Assembly: GCA_020636325.1 (NCBI GenBank)
Contig: JACJYC010000006.1
Coordinates: forward strand, 297,501-331,176
DNA: 33,676 nucleotides
DNA from: Lewinellaceae bacterium
Lineage (GTDB): Bacteria; Bacteroidota; Bacteroidia; Chitinophagales; Saprospiraceae
Direction: 5' to 3'
Positions 15,555 to 29,899 of this stretch are shown here, piece after piece. The notes below the pieces were generated by a model, which was not told where the DNA came from, ran no database searches, and worked only from the letters and a program-made list of their open reading frames with translations. Each line of letters begins with the position of its first letter. Position 1 is the stretch's first letter. A program made the position numbers and the translations under genes.

Positions 15555-16103
15555 ATGTCTGAAGAGAAGAAGTGGTACTCCCTAAGGGTTATCAGCGGGA
15601 AAGAGCGCAAGATCAAGGAGCGTATTGATTTGGAGGTTAAGCGCAACAACTGGGATGATTTCATTACCCAGGTGCTGGTACCTACTGAAAAGGTTTACAA
15701 AATCCGCGGCGGGAAAAAAGTGATCTCCGAAAGGAATATCCTGCCCGGTTATATCCTCATTGAGGCCCTTCCTTCCAAGTTGACCCCTGAAATCGTACAA
15801 AGCATCGCCAACGTTCAGAACGTCATTCACTTCCTCGGCAAAGAGACGCCGATCCCGATGCGGGCTTCCGAAGCCAACCGGATGCTGGGCAAGGTTGACG
15901 AATCGCTGGATGTGGGCGAATCCCTGATCGAACCCTTCATCGTGGGAGAAACCGTCAAGATCATCGACGGGCCGTTCTCCGAATTTGTAGGGGATATCCA
16001 GGAGGTGAACGAAGAGAAGAAAAAACTGAAAGTGATTGTTAAGATATTCGGCCGCGGAACGGAGGTAGAACTCAATTTCATGCAGGTCGAAAAACAAGCT
16101 TGA
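15555..16103 (+). CDS. nusG: Transcription termination/antitermination protein NusG
   Basis: A 182-residue NusG of normal length. The NGN domain (residues ~5-110) begins WYSLRVISGKERKIKERI and contains 'ISERNILPGYILIE', the RNA polymerase clamp-binding region. The KOW domain (~128-180) has 'FIVGETVKIIDGPFSEFVGDIQEV', quoted in part, with the canonical V-x-I-x-x-G-P-F signature. It binds RNA polymerase and links it to Rho or the ribosome. It is tightly spaced after secE, and a 127-base gap separates it from rplK. Confidence 0.98.
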   Translation: MSEEKKWYSLRVISGKERKIKERIDLEVKRNNWDDFITQVLVPTEKVYKIRGGKKVISERNILPGYILIEALPSKLTPEIVQSIANVQNVIHFLGKETPIPMRASEANRMLGKVDESLDVGESLIEPFIVGETVKIIDGPFSEFVGDIQEVNEEKKKLKVIVKIFGRGTEVELNFMQVEKQA

Positions 16104-16230
16104 TCAACTGGTTTCTTATTTGTTTCAGGCGCCGTTCCATGCGCGTTTTTGCTTCCTGCCGGAAAAGTGAGCGCCGGCCGGGATCAGCTTCCCGAAAACG
16201 ATTGGAACCAGCCGGTTAAAAAGCAATATC
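16104..16230 (+). promoter_or_regulatory. nusG-rplK spacer, possible L1-regulated leader
   Basis: No gene. CTGGTT near the start (16109-16114) can pair with AACCAG near the end (about 16206-16211), enclosing G/C-rich internal repeats. In E. coli ribosomal protein L1 represses rplK-rplA through the rplK leader; whether this spacer does so here is inference. Confidence 0.3.
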
Positions 16231-16674
16231 ATGGCAAAGGAAATAGATGGTTTTGTAAAACTTCAGGTAAAAGGCGGCCAGGCTAACCCGGCTCCTCCCG
16301 TTGGCCCGGCACTGGGTTCCAAGGGCCTGAACATCATGGAATTCTGCAAGCGCTTCAACGCCGATACCCAGGACAAAATGGGGAAGGTGCTGCCGGTGCT
16401 GATCACCTATTACAAGGACAAGTCGTTTGACTTTGTCATCAAAACGGCGCCTGCCTCGGCTCAGCTGATGGAAGCGGCCAAGATCAAGAAAGGTTCCGGG
16501 CAGTCCAACCGCAACAAGGTCGGCTCCGTTACCTGGGATCAGGTGAAAGCCATTGCGGAAGACAAAATGCCCGACCTGAACTGCTTCACGATCGAATCGG
16601 CCATGAAAATGGTGGCAGGCACGGCCCGCAGTCTGGGCGTCACGGTTACCGGTACGCCGCCCTGGGCTGAATAA
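16231..16674 (+). CDS. rplK: 50S ribosomal protein L11
   Basis: A 147-residue L11. The N-terminal domain has 'VKLQVKGGQANPAPPVGPALG' (in part), the conserved proline-rich stringent-factor and thiostrepton-related region, and the C-terminal RNA-binding domain has 'LNCFTIESAMKMVAGTARSLGV', quoted in part, matching the L11 signature. It forms the GTPase-associated centre with 23S rRNA and is needed for RelA-type activation. It is followed 99 bases later by rplA. Confidence 0.98.
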   Translation: MAKEIDGFVKLQVKGGQANPAPPVGPALGSKGLNIMEFCKRFNADTQDKMGKVLPVLITYYKDKSFDFVIKTAPASAQLMEAAKIKKGSGQSNRNKVGSVTWDQVKAIAEDKMPDLNCFTIESAMKMVAGTARSLGVTVTGTPPWAE

Positions 16675-16773
16675 GCTGCAAATTAATTACTCATAAGCGG
16701 CCGGCCGATGGGCAGCCGCAGCAGGGAGTCCCGGGTACCAAGCCGGGGCGTTATTCACCTCAAAATTTTGAAA

Positions 16774-17469
16774 ATGTCAAGCAAACTAGGTAAAAAAAGA
16801 AAAGCGGCCAACAGCAAGGTGGAAGGCAGCAAGCTCTACACCCTGGAGGACGCAATGGCGTTGGTCAAGCAGGTCAACACCACCAAGTTCGACGCTTCTG
16901 TCGACCTGCACGTTCGCCTCGGCATCGACCCGCGTAAAGCGGATCAGGCCCTGCGCGGCTCGGTAAGCCTTCCGCACGGTACCGGTAAAACCAAGCGCGT
17001 TCTGGCGCTGGTCACCCCGGACAAAGAGGAGGACGCCAGGAATGCAGGCGCCGATTTCGTCGGCCTCGACGATATGATCGACAAGATCGCCGGCGGCTGG
17101 ACCGATATCGACGTCATCATTGCCATGCCGCAGGTGATGGCCAAGGTCGGTAAGATCGGCCGTATCCTCGGCCCCCGCGGTTTGATGCCCAACCCCAAGA
17201 CGGGCACCGTTACCCAGGATGTCGCCAACGCCGTAAGCGAGGTAAAACAAGGAAAGATCTCCTTCCGCGTAGATAAGTTCGGTATTGTTCACTCTTCCGT
17301 AGGCCGGGTTTCTTTCAGCCCGGATAAATTGTCCGATAACGCGAATGAACTGCTCCACACGCTGTTGCGCATGAAGCCTTCTACCGCTAAAGGCACCTAT
17401 GTGAAGTCCGTCACCGTGGCCAGCACCATGAGCCCGGGCATCAAGGTGGACACCAAAACAATTCAATAA
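16774..17469 (+). CDS. rplA: 50S ribosomal protein L1
   Basis: A 231-residue L1 when started at the ATG of MSSKLGKKRKAANSK, the usual family length. The frame is open further upstream to an ATG at 16708, but those 22 residues (rich in S and R) do not resemble L1, so the internal start is chosen. The signature 'IMAMPQVMAKVGKIGRILGPRGLMPNPKTGTV' is present in nearly identical form (IIAMPQVMAKVGKIG, then RILGPRGLMPNPKTGTV). L1 builds the mobile L1 stalk at the E site and in many bacteria represses its own operon. Confidence 0.97.
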   Translation: MSSKLGKKRKAANSKVEGSKLYTLEDAMALVKQVNTTKFDASVDLHVRLGIDPRKADQALRGSVSLPHGTGKTKRVLALVTPDKEEDARNAGADFVGLDDMIDKIAGGWTDIDVIIAMPQVMAKVGKIGRILGPRGLMPNPKTGTVTQDVANAVSEVKQGKISFRVDKFGIVHSSVGRVSFSPDKLSDNANELLHTLLRMKPSTAKGTYVKSVTVASTMSPGIKVDTKTIQ

Positions 17470-17491
17470 GCATTTAAATCTCATCAATAAA

Positions 17492-18019
17492 ATGACGAGG
17501 GAAGAAAAAACAGCTACCATTGAAGCGCTGAAGGACAAACTTTCGCAGGTATCCTATTTTTACCTGACCGATTCCTCTACGCTCACGGTAGAACAGACCA
17601 ATAAATTCCGCAAGCTGTGTTTTGAGAAAGGCGTTGAAATGCGCGTTGTGAAAAACACGCTTCTGCGGAAAGCCATGGAATCCTTTCCGGATGATCGCAA
17701 CTATGTAGCGCTCAACGACTCGCTCCACGGCCCTACTGCGGTATTGTTCACGGAAACGGCCAACGTTCCCGCCAAGTTGCTGAAAGAGTTTCGCAAGAGC
17801 AGCGACAAGCCGGTGCTGAAAGCGGCCTATATCGATTCCGCCGTCTTTGTCGGCGACAATCAGATCGATTCGCTCAGCTCGCTCAAGTCCAAGGAAGAAT
17901 TGCTCGGGGAGATCATCGCCCTGCTGCAATCTCCGGCCAAGAATGTCATCGGCGCCCTCAATTCGGGCGGCCAGAAACTCGCAGGCATCATCAAGGCATT
18001 GGAGGAACGCGGCGCCTGA
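17492..18019 (+). CDS. rplJ: 50S ribosomal protein L10
   Basis: A 175-residue L10. The N-terminal rRNA-binding part has 'YFYLTDSSTLTVEQTNKFRKLC' (in part) and 'EMRVVKNTLLRKAM', the family signature. The C-terminal helix (from about residue 130, 'ELLGEIIALLQSPAKNVIGALN') is the landing site for L7/L12 dimers. It starts 22 bases after rplA, so the L10 leader known from E. coli is not present at this junction. A 107-base gap with a small hairpin separates it from rplL. Confidence 0.97.
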   Translation: MTREEKTATIEALKDKLSQVSYFYLTDSSTLTVEQTNKFRKLCFEKGVEMRVVKNTLLRKAMESFPDDRNYVALNDSLHGPTAVLFTETANVPAKLLKEFRKSSDKPVLKAAYIDSAVFVGDNQIDSLSSLKSKEELLGEIIALLQSPAKNVIGALNSGGQKLAGIIKALEERGA

Positions 18020-18085
18020 TAACGTCCGAATATTTTCCGTTTGCCTTCGGGCGCGGCAATCAAGATAAGCTTCCAAGTATTACGC

Positions 18086-18103
18086 ACGATAATTCATTAT
18101 CGT
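18086..18103 (+). promoter_or_regulatory. Short hairpin between rplJ and rplL
   Basis: ACGATAAT (18086-18093) and ATTATCGT (18096-18103) are perfect arms around a two-base centre, 24 bases before the rplL start. The stem is A/T-rich and has no T-tract. It could be an RNA-processing or translation-control site, given that L12 is needed in several copies per L10. Confidence 0.4.
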
Positions 18104-18126
18104 ACAAACTTTAAAACCATTTTAAA

Positions 18127-18513
18127 ATGGCTGATCTGAAAGCATTTGCTGAACAATTGGTAAGCCTCACCGTTAAAGAGGTTAACGAGTTGGCGCAAAT
18201 TTTGAAAGAAGACTACGGCATCGAACCTGCTGCTGCTGCTGTTGCAGTTGCTGCCGGTCCTGCTGCAGGCGGTGGCGACGCAGCTGCCGGTCCTGCTGAA
18301 AAAACCGAATTCGATGTCATCCTTACTTCCGGCGGTGCTGCCAAGTTGCAGGTAGTGAAAGAAGTGAAGAATCTGTTGGGTCTGGGCCTGAAAGAAGCCA
18401 AAGACCTGGTAGACAGCGCACCGGCTCCGGTGAAGCAAGGTGTTCCCAAAGATGAGGCTGAGAAAATCAAAGCCGCTTTGGAAACTGCCGGCGCTTCTGT
18501 GGAACTGAAGTAA
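18127..18513 (+). CDS. rplL: 50S ribosomal protein L7/L12
   Basis: A 128-residue L7/L12, the multi-copy stalk protein that recruits translational GTPases. N-terminal dimerisation and L10-binding helices (residues ~1-35) are followed by an unusually clear Ala/Gly hinge (~36-60, runs of AAA, VAV, AGPAAGGG). The C-terminal domain (~62-128) carries 'KTEFDVILTSGGAAKLQVVKEVK', quoted in part, and 'LGLKEAKDLVDSAPAPVKQGV', quoted in part, with the factor-binding helix intact. Its codon use is strongly biased (GCT, GGT), like tuf. Confidence 0.98.
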   Translation: MADLKAFAEQLVSLTVKEVNELAQILKEDYGIEPAAAAVAVAAGPAAGGGDAAAGPAEKTEFDVILTSGGAAKLQVVKEVKNLLGLGLKEAKDLVDSAPAPVKQGVPKDEAEKIKAALETAGASVELK

Positions 18514-18539
18514 CGGAGTACGTTCCCCGTACCGACAGG

Positions 18540-18559
18540 CCCGGTTGGTAGCAGCCGGG
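18540..18559 (+). promoter_or_regulatory. Hairpin just after rplL
   Basis: CCCGGTT (18540-18546) pairs with AGCCGGG (18553-18559), with one G-U pair and a six-base loop, 27 bases after the rplL stop. No T-tract follows. It is the first of three hairpins in the 222-base rplL-rpoB gap. Confidence 0.5.
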
Positions 18560-18576
18560 TTCGGCTTCGGGGATAA

Positions 18577-18609
18577 AGGCTTAGCCAGTTGCTGCAACTG
18601 GCTAGGCCT
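18577..18609 (+). terminator. Strong hairpin between rplL and rpoB, likely attenuator
   Basis: Arms AGGCTTAGCCAGTTGC (18577-18592) and GCAACTGGCTAGGCCT (18594-18609) pair over 16 positions with a single G-U pair, around one central base. It is followed by a mixed A/T stretch without a clean T-run, so partial termination or RNA processing is more likely than full termination. In E. coli an attenuator occupies the same rplL-rpoB position. Confidence 0.65.
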
Positions 18610-18681
18610 ATTGTCGTATATTTACAGAATATTTGGGTCACCAGTGAACTTTTTAGGGGTTTCACCGGTAATATATTGTTT

Positions 18682-18720
18682 AGGCAGTCTATTGAAAGAC
18701 TTTAGTTGCCTGTCCTTTTT
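18682..18720 (+). terminator. Terminator-like hairpin directly upstream of rpoB
   Basis: AGGC (18682-18685) plus AGTCT (18686-18690) pair with AGACT (18697-18701) and GCCT (18708-18711), with a small bulge, followed by five T (18716-18720) and another T5 before the rpoB ATG at 18736. It fits a weak intrinsic terminator or attenuator that sets rpoB relative to rplL. Confidence 0.45.
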
Positions 18721-18735
18721 AAATCCTTTTTGCCA

Positions 18736-22557
<3,822 letters not shown>

Positions 22558-22577
22558 TTTTTTAAAAAAGTCATAAT

Positions 22578-26882
<4,305 letters not shown>

Positions 26883-26902
26883 CAGGGTTTTCCCTGCTTT
26901 TT
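26883..26902 (+). terminator. Terminator 1 after rpoC
   Basis: CAGGG-TTTT-CCCTG (26883-26896) begins at the base after the rpoC stop and is followed by C and five T (26898-26902). The stem is only five base pairs but G/C-rich. Confidence 0.6.
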
Positions 26903-26922
26903 CTTAGCCATATAAACAACTT

Positions 26923-26957
26923 GAACCCTCTTCTTTTCAGGAGAGGGTTCATTTTTT
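26923..26957 (+). terminator. Terminator 2 after rpoC
   Basis: GAACCCTCTTC (26923-26933) and GGAGAGGGTTC (26940-26950) make an 11-bp stem with one G-T pair and a six-base loop, followed by ATTTTTT (26951-26957). This is a canonical intrinsic terminator and should end the ribosomal/RNA polymerase transcript. It lies only eight bases before the next start codon. Confidence 0.92.
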
Positions 26958-26965
26958 ATAAGCCT

Positions 26966-27559
26966 ATGGATAACGCACTGATCATATTCATCCGGAATCC
27001 GGAACCCGGAAAGGTCAAAACCCGGCTGGCTGCCGCTGTCGGAGACGAGCGGGCGCTGGCGATCTATCGCGAGTTGCTTGACCTCACGCGCAGGGCCGCC
27101 CTTGGTTCGGAAGCTGAAAAATACCTTTGGTACAGCCATTTTGTGGATAAAGCCGACGGCTGGCCCGAATCCGATTTCCGGAAAATGCTGCAACAAGGAG
27201 AAGACCTGGGCGACCGGATGGCCTACGCCTTTGAAACCGCACTGGCCGATCACGACAAGGCGGTCATCATCGGCAGCGATTGCCCGTATCTGAGCCCTGT
27301 GTTGCTCGATGAGGCCTTCGAACTGCTGGACGATTCGGATTTTGTGATCGGACCGGCGACCGACGGCGGGTATTACCTGCTGGGCATGAACCGGTTTGCG
27401 CCGGAAGTTTTTCAAGGTATTGAATGGAGCACGGATACGGTCTTCCGGGAAACGGTGGCGCGGATCCGGCAATCGGGCGCGGATTATGAGGTGTTGCCGC
27501 TGCTTTCTGATGTTGATGAAATTGGGGATTGGGAGCGGTTTAAGGGTGGGAGGGGGTGA
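26966..27559 (+). CDS. TIGR04282/DUF2064 family glycosyltransferase
   Basis: A 197-residue protein from the ATG of MDNALIIFIRNPEPGKVKTRLA; the earlier in-frame ATG at 26921 lies within the terminator stem and is rejected. The fold is GT-A-like: an N-terminal 'IRNPEPGKVKTRLAAAVG' nucleotide-sugar loop, 'AVIIGSDCPYLSP' at the metal site, 'FVIGPATDGGYYLLGM' and 'IEWSTDTVFRETV'. Members are annotated as arsenosugar-biosynthesis-type glycosyltransferases, but most occur outside such pathways and the acceptor is unknown. No arsenic genes are nearby. The final codons (KGGRG) run into the GA/G-rich repeat array, so the C-terminal tail may be repeat-derived. Confidence 0.85.
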   Translation: MDNALIIFIRNPEPGKVKTRLAAAVGDERALAIYRELLDLTRRAALGSEAEKYLWYSHFVDKADGWPESDFRKMLQQGEDLGDRMAYAFETALADHDKAVIIGSDCPYLSPVLLDEAFELLDDSDFVIGPATDGGYYLLGMNRFAPEVFQGIEWSTDTVFRETVARIRQSGADYEVLPLLSDVDEIGDWERFKGGRG

Positions 27560-27561
27560 GG

Positions 27562-27975
27562 CCGCCTTCGCCTGAGGCTACGGCGGATGTGAGAGGGTGA
27601 GCCCGCCTTCGCCTGAGGCTACGGCGGATGAGAGAGGGTGAGCGGGGGTGAGAGAGTGAGAGGCCGCCTTCGCCTGTGAGGCTACGGCGGATGAGAGAGG
27701 GTGAGAGGGGAGTGAGAGGGTGAGGAGAGAGGCCGCCTTTCGCCTGGGGCTACGGCGGATGAGAGAGGGAGAGCCCGCCTTCGCCTGTGAGGCTACGGCG
27801 GATGAGAGAGGGAGGCCGCCTTCGCCTGGGGCTACGGCGGATGAGAGGGGAGAGAGCCCGCCTTCGCCTGTGAGGCTACGGCGGATGAGAGGGTGAGAGG
27901 GTGAGGGGAGGGTGAGAGCCCGCGTTCGCCTGGGGCTATGGCGGATGGGAGTGGTGCTTCGGCTTCGCTCAGCAC
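27562..27975. repeat. Compound array of eight CCGCC...GGCGG palindromes in GA-rich spacers
   Basis: Eight copies of a 25-27-base imperfect palindrome begin CCGCCTTCGCCT and end GGCTACGGCGG: 27562-27586, 27603-27627, 27664-27690, 27733-27758, 27775-27801, 27816-27840, 27858-27884 and a degenerate copy at 27920-27944. The tips vary (TGAGGC, TGTGAGGC, TGGGGC) and the base before the palindrome is G or C. Spacers of 14-42 bases consist of GAGAGGGT-like octamers. The array closes with GTGCT...AGCAC (27954-27975). It fills the space between two convergent gene ends and has no coding capacity. Confidence 0.9.
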
Positions 27976-27997
27976 AAGGAGGCCGGGGTCGGCCCGG

Positions 27998-28417
27998 TCA
28001 CTGGATCTTGGTCGATTGCCAGGATACCAGCCACCAGCGGTTTTTTTGTTTGTGGTATACGGAGGTATACCGGAGCTGGATGTCGAACGGGGTTCCATCG
28101 AACAAACCTTTGACATTGACGATGCCGGTGCCGATGGCGACCCGGCCCAGGTAGCGGAAGGATCTTTCCCCGGCGGCTTTCATTTCCTGATAGACGATCT
28201 TGCCGGTAGCGATGCTCTTGAGAAAATCGGATTTGGATTCCACCAAACCGTTGGAGTGGATGTAGACGAGGTCTTCGGACAGCAATTCCGAGAGGGTCTC
28301 GGTATCTTTTCTGACCTGGGCCCTGAAGCGGTCGTCTTCAACCACGTCGGCGGGCGGTTGGGCGGAAAGGGATAATATGAGATGCAGGAAAAAAAGTGTA
28401 GCGGCGGCAGGTTTCAC
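27998..28417 (-). CDS. Secreted nuclear transport factor 2-like (DUF4440/SnoaL-like) protein
   Basis: A 139-residue protein with an N-terminal signal peptide (residues ~1-19, ending LSAQ), then a cone-shaped NTF2-like domain: a helical start (DRFRAQVRKDTETLSELLSE), 'DLVYIHSNGLVESKSDFLKSI' (in part), and the typical final strands 'YTSVYHKQKNRWWLVSWQST'. Such domains bind small ligands or act as isomerase-like enzymes; no catalytic residue can be assigned here. A TATATTTG box on the minus strand (28468-28475), about 50 bases upstream, could be its -7 element, though no -33 TTG is spaced correctly. It is convergent with the glycosyltransferase gene across the repeat array. Confidence 0.78.
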   Translation of the reverse strand: MKPAAATLFFLHLILSLSAQPPADVVEDDRFRAQVRKDTETLSELLSEDLVYIHSNGLVESKSDFLKSIATGKIVYQEMKAAGERSFRYLGRVAIGTGIVNVKGLFDGTPFDIQLRYTSVYHKQKNRWWLVSWQSTKIQ

Positions 28418-28475
28418 GGTTACTTTTTTTAGGTTGAAAGGGTTGCGGCGTATCCGTTAATATCCTGCAAATATA

Positions 28476-28943
28476 CTACGCTTTTTTAGATTTGGCCTTG
28501 TTGAGCTTGATGCGGCCCATTTCCCGGTTGTCGTCCATTACCTCTGGGGTGATCTGCTGCCAGTAACCGTCGATGCCGGTATCCCAGAATCCGCGGGAGT
28601 AGACGAACTGGTATTTCCTGAAAAACGGCGGCTCATTTTCCTTGCCTTCCCGGGGCATGAATTCGCTTTCCACCAGGGCTACCGACCGGTCGTTGTAGAT
28701 GTATCCCCTCACCTTCATTTCAATCACATTATCCGGCCCGAGGTACACGAAAGAACGGCCTTCCACTTTGACGCCGCCCTTCACGGTCAGGAAAAGCTCA
28801 AAGGGATAGGATTGTTCGGAATAAATGCCGCCGAAGGTGATGGAGCCTTCCCAATGGCCTTCCAGAAAGTGCTGGGCAGGCAGGGGCCGAAAAGAGCAGA
28901 GCATAAGCGCGAACGGTAATAAAGAGGTCCAATTGAGTTTCAT
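28476..28943 (-). CDS. Hypothetical secreted beta-rich protein
   Basis: A 155-residue protein that I do not recognise as a named family. It has a probable signal peptide (residues ~1-23, ending PLPAQ), then an alternating hydrophobic pattern typical of a small beta-barrel or sandwich: GHWEGSITFGG, YPFELFLTVKGG, VEGRSFVYLG, IEMKVRGYIYNDRSVALVE. The opening W-x-G is reminiscent of lipocalin-like proteins. The C-terminus is lysine-rich (KLNKAKSKKA). The start codon is only 19 bases from an octamer tandem repeat that would form part of its untranslated leader or promoter. Confidence 0.7.
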   Translation of the reverse strand: MKLNWTSLLPFALMLCSFRPLPAQHFLEGHWEGSITFGGIYSEQSYPFELFLTVKGGVKVEGRSFVYLGPDNVIEMKVRGYIYNDRSVALVESEFMPREGKENEPPFFRKYQFVYSRGFWDTGIDGYWQQITPEVMDDNREMGRIKLNKAKSKKA

Positions 28944-28962
28944 GATATTGGTTTGTTTGAAG

Positions 28963-29058
28963 AAGAGAATAAGAGATTAAGAGATTAAGAGAATGAGAGA
29001 ATGAGAGAGTGAGAGAATGAGAGAGTGAGAGGGTGAGAGGGTGAGAGAGTGAGAGAGT
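28963..29058. repeat. Perfect-period octamer tandem repeat (RAGAGRNT x12)
   Basis: Twelve consecutive 8-base units fit the pattern (A/G)AGAG(A/G)NT without a single indel: four AAGAGAWT units, then GAGAGAAT, GAGAGAGT and GAGAGGGT variants, followed by a degenerate unit (GAGCGGGG). It lies just upstream of the start codon of the 155-aa secreted protein gene. Confidence 0.92.
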
Positions 29059-29106
29059 GAGCGGGGAGAATGCTTCGAACTCCCGCTCACGCTCTGACGC
29101 TCTCAC
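29058..29106. repeat. Hairpin closing the octamer repeat
   Basis: TGAGCGGG (29058-29065) pairs with CCCGCTCA (29082-29089), continued by AG/CT after a bulged G, around a loop centred on ATGCTTCGAA. Further GAGAG in the repeat can pair with CTCTC at 29100-29104. Confidence 0.6.
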
Positions 29107-29161
29107 CTCCTCCAAACCTCTCGTCCTAAAGATAGGGAATAGAGCCGGTTAAACGAAAAAA

Positions 29162-29857
29162 TTAACCTTCGGGGGCATTGAAAATGAAGCCGACCTTAAA
29201 TACGTTATCGATGCTGACATCGGGATCGTCCTTGAGTCTTTTGCGGAGGCGGGAGATGAAGACGTCGAAGCTGCGGCCGAGGAAATAGTCGTATTTGCCG
29301 TAAATGGCCTTTACGGCGTCTTCGCGGCGGAGGATCCGGTTGCGGTATTTGCAAAGGAGGTGGAGGACTTCGCTTTCCTTTTCGGTGAGCCGGGCGATAT
29401 CGCTGTTGAGGCGGAGTTCCTGGCGCGAAAAATCGAACAGATACCGGCCGATGGCGCATTCGGCGTCGACCTGCAGGGCAGTTGAAGCTTGTTTGCGCCG
29501 GAGGATGACCTTGACCTTGCAAAGGAGTTCTTCCTCGTCGAAGGGTTTGGTGAGGTAGTCTTCGGCGCCGATGGCGTATCCTTTGAGCTTGTCTTCCCTG
29601 AGCAACCGCGCGGTCAGGAAGATGAAGGGGAGGGTTGGGTATTGGTCCCGGATATTGCGGGCCAGGTTGAAGCCGTCCATGCCGGGCATCATGATGTCGA
29701 GGATGCCGAGGTCGAACGGTTGGCGTTTCAATTGCTGCAGTCCTGAAACGGCGTCGTTTCGCCAGACCACCATAAAACCTTCCGATTCGAGGAAATCCAT
29801 CAGCAGCATGCCGAGGTTCATGTCATCTTCAACGAGGAGAATCTGTTTTTTGTCCAT
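29162..29857 (-). CDS. OmpR-family response regulator
   Basis: A 231-residue two-component regulator. The receiver domain (residues ~4-118) has the acidic pair E10/D11, phospho-acceptor D54 in 'LGILDIMMPGMDG', T82 and K104 in 'YLTKPFDEEEL', all canonical. The winged-helix DNA-binding domain (~130-231) has 'RLTEKESEVLHLLCKYRNRIL', quoted in part, and 'RSFDVFISRLRKRLKDDPDVSIDNVFKVGF' in parts, with the usual recognition helix. Resembles the RprY-like regulators of Bacteroidota. It lies 42 bases after the histidine kinase gene on the same strand, so the two form an operon. Confidence 0.96.
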   Translation of the reverse strand: MDKKQILLVEDDMNLGMLLMDFLESEGFMVVWRNDAVSGLQQLKRQPFDLGILDIMMPGMDGFNLARNIRDQYPTLPFIFLTARLLREDKLKGYAIGAEDYLTKPFDEEELLCKVKVILRRKQASTALQVDAECAIGRYLFDFSRQELRLNSDIARLTEKESEVLHLLCKYRNRILRREDAVKAIYGKYDYFLGRSFDVFISRLRKRLKDDPDVSIDNVFKVGFIFNAPEG

Positions 29858-29899
29858 GGGCTTGAGTACTCGGTCTTAGCGCAATGATTGGACCGTTGC

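Noticed and set aside
27562..27975. CRISPR array
   Set aside because: Repeats are 25-27 bases but variable, spacers are 14-42 bases of low-complexity GA sequence, and there are no cas genes.
27832..28116. Small minus-strand gene across the palindrome array
   Set aside because: Its translation is a reading of the repeats plus the antisense of the NTF2-like gene's own frame region; low complexity, no start context.
28798..29115. Minus-strand gene encoding an (SLSH)-rich protein
   Set aside because: It is the translation of the octamer repeat (LTLSLSHSLTLS) and overlaps the start of a better-supported gene in another frame.
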